This document shows, piece after piece, positions 6,028 through 8,315 of a stretch of 8,315 nucleotides of DNA. Numbering within the stretch: the stretch's first letter is position 1; each line of letters begins with the position of its first letter. The position numbers and the translations under genes are program-made. The notes beneath the pieces are model-generated. The model did no database searches. It was not told the origin of the DNA and saw only the letters and a program-made list of their open reading frames with translations. The DNA is taken from positions 1 through 8,315 of the forward strand of contig WFOZ01000323.1 in the NCBI GenBank assembly GCA_015487825.1, read 5' to 3'. The stretch comes from Planctomycetaceae bacterium (lineage in GTDB: Bacteria; Planctomycetota; Planctomycetia; Planctomycetales; Planctomycetaceae).

Positions 6028-7422
6028 TTAATTGGTCAACCAGAAACCACCGGCAATGCCGAGTGCACGTTCCAGGCTGCGATCCAGAGTTCTGCGGATC
6101 CACCATTTCATGTCAGGATTAAGATAAATAATATCGCCCGGCTCGACATTGATTGTTTCATGCTTGTTGTAGCGAGCTGCGATTAAATCGACTCTGATCA
6201 GCAGGGACTCGCCATCGGGCAGGTGACGATGGACGGTGACAGTTGTAGGTGAATCGATCGGATCAATGTAGCCTGCCATTGCAACCGCTGTGACAACATC
6301 GATATCACGATCTTTGGGAAGAAGAAAACCGTTGCCGATTTCTCTATTGCGGGCATCAAGAGAAAACCGGGTTCGATTCTGCTCGCTTAATTTACCGACA
6401 ACATAAAAGACCTTTTGCACAGCAGACGGGACTACAATAACGTCACCGGAATTAAGCACAGTCTGTTGAATATTGAGCGCAGCGACACTATTACCACGAA
6501 GAGGAATTCTTAACGTGGGGCCCAGCTGCATCGGTGCCTGAAAGTGTGTCAATGATGAGTGAGGTTGTGCAGAGAAAACCTGAGCAGGAACCTGTCTGTT
6601 CGCCTCTAAAGAATGCCCGAAACCGGCTCTCGGGGTGGCACTGCGGTAACTGGAATTCATGGGTGAAATTCTCGGTCGTGATTGCGCTGCGTTTTGGGAA
6701 TACTCTAATGTTTGCACGTTGGAAGCATCGTTATCCTTCGAAGACTGATAGTCTGTCTGCTGGATGGTTTCATTTTGATTGTAACTTTGTGGTACAGGGT
6801 TCACACCAGGTACGATTTCGGAATTCGGGCCTCGACGGTGAACTTCAATTTCATCAGCGGCATCGATGGTAAATCCACCAGCAGCTGCGACTGCGTGTGC
6901 AATGTCATTTTCATAGCGAGTCAGCGCATGAATCCCGGGTTCATTGACTTCGCCAAGCACCAGGACATTAACAGTCCCTTTTTCCAAAAGTGTTACCGAT
7001 GCCGTCGGGTCAACAAGAATACCGTTCGCCAGAATATTGTTGATACTCGCTTGTGCAGCCTGCAACGAGTAGCCCCCGACATAAAGGCTGCCAACTCGTG
7101 GCAACTGAATGTAGCCGTTATCCTGTACTTGGGCACGCAGGGGCCGAAACGATGTTTCGCCAAATAAATCAGGGATGACCACTTCCAGCACATCTCCCGG
7201 ACCAAGCAGATATTCAGCCGGTGGAGGAGACACGAGTGAACTGAGGTTTAATTGGGGCACGCACCTGTTTGCAGGAGTTCGAAAAGAATCGGGAAGTTGC
7301 GAAGCGGGAATTCCGTGTGAACGTAAAGGCGTAAAGCAGCCGGAAAGCGACAAAGTAATCGCCACGGCTATTGGAGCCCACAGGCTCAATCTCTGCTTAA
7401 TCTGGTCGCTGAAAAAAAGCAT
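6028..7422 (-). CDS. Wza-like polysaccharide export lipoprotein (OPX family, SLBB domains)
   Basis: The protein has 464 residues. OPX proteins form the periplasmic and outer-membrane conduit through which capsule or exopolysaccharide leaves a Gram-negative cell. The N-terminus has a basic stretch, a hydrophobic core (about 12-27) and the lipobox LSGC with Cys29 as the predicted lipidated residue. The Poly_export domain spans about 68-146 and contains YLLGPGDVLEVVIP (71-84), NGYIQLPRVG and VDPTASVTL. A first SLBB-type region starts at VNVLVLGEVNEPG (151-163) with AHAVAAAGGF (175-184). It is interrupted by a Gln/Ser/Asn-rich low-complexity stretch (about 198-300) and resumes to LNSGDVIVVPS (323-333). 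A second SLBB-type region covers about 337-436, with AMAGYIDPIDSPTTVTV and VEPGDIIYL. The tail carries WW (440-441) and an amphipathic segment that may cross the outer membrane, as in Wza. A GAGGGG stretch before the ATG may be the ribosome binding site. The neighbouring deacetylase on the same strand fits a polysaccharide role. Confidence 0.92.
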   Translation of the reverse strand: MLFFSDQIKQRLSLWAPIAVAITLSLSGCFTPLRSHGIPASQLPDSFRTPANRCVPQLNLSSLVSPPPAEYLLGPGDVLEVVIPDLFGETSFRPLRAQVQDNGYIQLPRVGSLYVGGYSLQAAQASINNILANGILVDPTASVTLLEKGTVNVLVLGEVNEPGIHALTRYENDIAHAVAAAGGFTIDAADEIEVHRRGPNSEIVPGVNPVPQSYNQNETIQQTDYQSSKDNDASNVQTLEYSQNAAQSRPRISPMNSSYRSATPRAGFGHSLEANRQVPAQVFSAQPHSSLTHFQAPMQLGPTLRIPLRGNSVAALNIQQTVLNSGDVIVVPSAVQKVFYVVGKLSEQNRTRFSLDARNREIGNGFLLPKDRDIDVVTAVAMAGYIDPIDSPTTVTVHRHLPDGESLLIRVDLIAARYNKHETINVEPGDIIYLNPDMKWWIRRTLDRSLERALGIAGGFWLTN

Positions 7423-7474
7423 CCAGGCCCCTCTGTCGTCCCTGAAACTCGAAAATCCCCCCGGGCGCGCATTC

Positions 7475-7486
7475 TAATCGCGATTA
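7475..7486. promoter_or_regulatory. Perfect 12-bp palindrome upstream of the OPX gene (operator candidate)
   Basis: TAATCGCGATTA is a perfect dyad 53-64 bases before the OPX start codon. On the minus strand it overlaps GATAAT (7488-7483), which with ATGAAA (7512-7507) and an 18-base spacer could be a weak promoter. A dimeric regulator bound here would cover the -10 region. This is inferred from symmetry and position only. Confidence 0.35.
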
Positions 7487-7580
7487 TCCGTAGTTCTAGT
7501 ATCGAATTTCATTGGCTGAACTGACCAGTAAAATCGATACAATCGCTACAGATTTTGCAAATTACATGCCCTGCGAAAGA

Positions 7581-8315
7581 CTATGACCAACAGCGATTAA
7601 GCCATCTGAATTCCTGAACAAGCTGTGTCCGGAAGATAGGCAGAGTTGTCCTCTGACCGATATTGATTCTTCTTAACTGAAGTAGATCTGCGGTATTAAG
7701 GTTGTTAATGCCGCGCGTTGTTGTGAATGCGAGCTTAAACCCGTTCTGCCTGAGAGTTTCTGCAACAGAATCACTCACGCCTCCTGCCGGATACGCAATA
7801 ATGGGCAATGTTTCCCCAATTTCACGGCGCAGGTCATTCAGAGAACCTGTCGCTTCTTCAACGGTTTGCCTTGCATCAATTCGGTTTAACAGAGGATGAG
7901 TCTGCGTATGCGGGGCCAGTGTGACTCCCTGAGTTGCCAATTCCTTCAGTTCGTCCCATCCCAAAACATTATTTTCAACAGCGGGAGCATTCAATTCATC
8001 ACAGATTCTTTCGACTTCCTGCATCGCTTGTTCATGAGGAAGGGACTTGATCAGATTTCGTACTTTTTTGAAAGATGCTTTTTTATCCTGTTCTGTTTTC
8101 AGGGAGAAACTGCTGCTGCCTGAAACCACTTCTGCGTTACCGCTGGCATTTGATATTGCAGCATAAAGGCGATCCCACCAGAAAACCCGTTCCGGCTGGT
8201 CTGGAAAAGCTGTAGGCACAAACAGAGTGACCGGCAGATTGTACGATTGCAAAACAGGCCAGGCGAATTCAGAAAAATCACGATAGGCATCATCAAATGT
8301 GATAAGCACAGATCG
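7581..8315 (-). CDS. Polysaccharide deacetylase (CE4/NodB domain), N-terminus beyond right edge
   Basis: The frame is open to the window edge and gives 244 residues up to the TAG at 7581. The GTG at 8309 is an internal Val, since the codons before it (Arg-Ser) remain open and it falls inside the core strand VLITFDDAYRDF. CE4 enzymes remove N- or O-acetyl groups from glycans using a divalent metal. Motif 1 is TFDD (residues 6-9 of the partial), the first Asp being the usual catalytic base and the second a metal ligand; the next residue is Ala where Gly is common. Motif 2 is HTQTH (136-140), supplying the two metal histidines. Motif 3 is AYPAGG (174-179), and AFTTTRG (196-202) resembles the late conserved strand. 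The segment between motifs 1 and 2 is long (about 125 residues) and includes FWWDRLYAAI, as in exopolysaccharide-cluster members. It precedes the OPX gene by 158 bases on the same strand, which suggests it modifies the exported polymer. Confidence 0.92.
   Translation of the reverse strand, partial: RSVLITFDDAYRDFSEFAWPVLQSYNLPVTLFVPTAFPDQPERVFWWDRLYAAISNASGNAEVVSGSSSFSLKTEQDKKASFKKVRNLIKSLPHEQAMQEVERICDELNAPAVENNVLGWDELKELATQGVTLAPHTQTHPLLNRIDARQTVEEATGSLNDLRREIGETLPIIAYPAGGVSDSVAETLRQNGFKLAFTTTRGINNLNTADLLQLRRINIGQRTTLPIFRTQLVQEFRWLNRCWS

Overview
The window looks like chromosomal DNA of a Gram-negative, aerobic or facultative bacterium with moderate GC. The gene style suggests Planctomycetota: single genes scattered on both strands, several starts with no visible Shine-Dalgarno site, and an outer-membrane-type polysaccharide export lipoprotein with a long low-complexity insert. 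This assignment is an inference from general style and is not proven. No insertion sequence, integrase, phage gene or CRISPR array is visible.

Layout from left to right. Positions 1-1329 (minus strand) hold a probable two-gene operon: a 16-cysteine, four-cluster polyferredoxin (835-1329), then the N-terminal 255 residues of a tungsten-type aldehyde:ferredoxin oxidoreductase, which runs off the left edge (1-766). Positions 1473-2360 (minus) encode an ABC-2 polysaccharide export permease of the Wzm/TagG type, with no ATPase partner in the window. A 366-base divergent spacer follows. Class II fumarase fumC (2727-4154, plus) comes next, then a GT2 polyprenyl-phosphate sugar transferase of the DPM1/GtrB/ArnC type with two C-terminal membrane helices (4346-5329, plus). 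A tRNA-Val(TAC) gene lies at 5649-5721 (minus), with a clear intrinsic terminator and a candidate promoter. A Wza-like (OPX) polysaccharide export lipoprotein follows at 6028-7422 (minus), and a CE4/NodB polysaccharide deacetylase lacking its N-terminus runs off the right edge (7581-8315, minus).

Two themes emerge. Four genes (permease, GT2 transferase, OPX lipoprotein, deacetylase) suit assembly, modification and export of a cell-surface polysaccharide, but they are separated by housekeeping genes (fumC, tRNA-Val) and are not packed in one operon. The second theme is redox: the polyferredoxin plus AOR pair resembles the AorA-AorB arrangement of bacterial tungsten aldehyde oxidoreductases, where the polyferredoxin carries electrons from the tungsten subunit.

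Nothing here clearly forms a wholly new system. The points most worth a second look are the AorAB-like pair, the orphan export permease, the roughly 100-residue insert inside the first SLBB region of the OPX protein, and a perfect 12-bp palindrome in front of the OPX gene.
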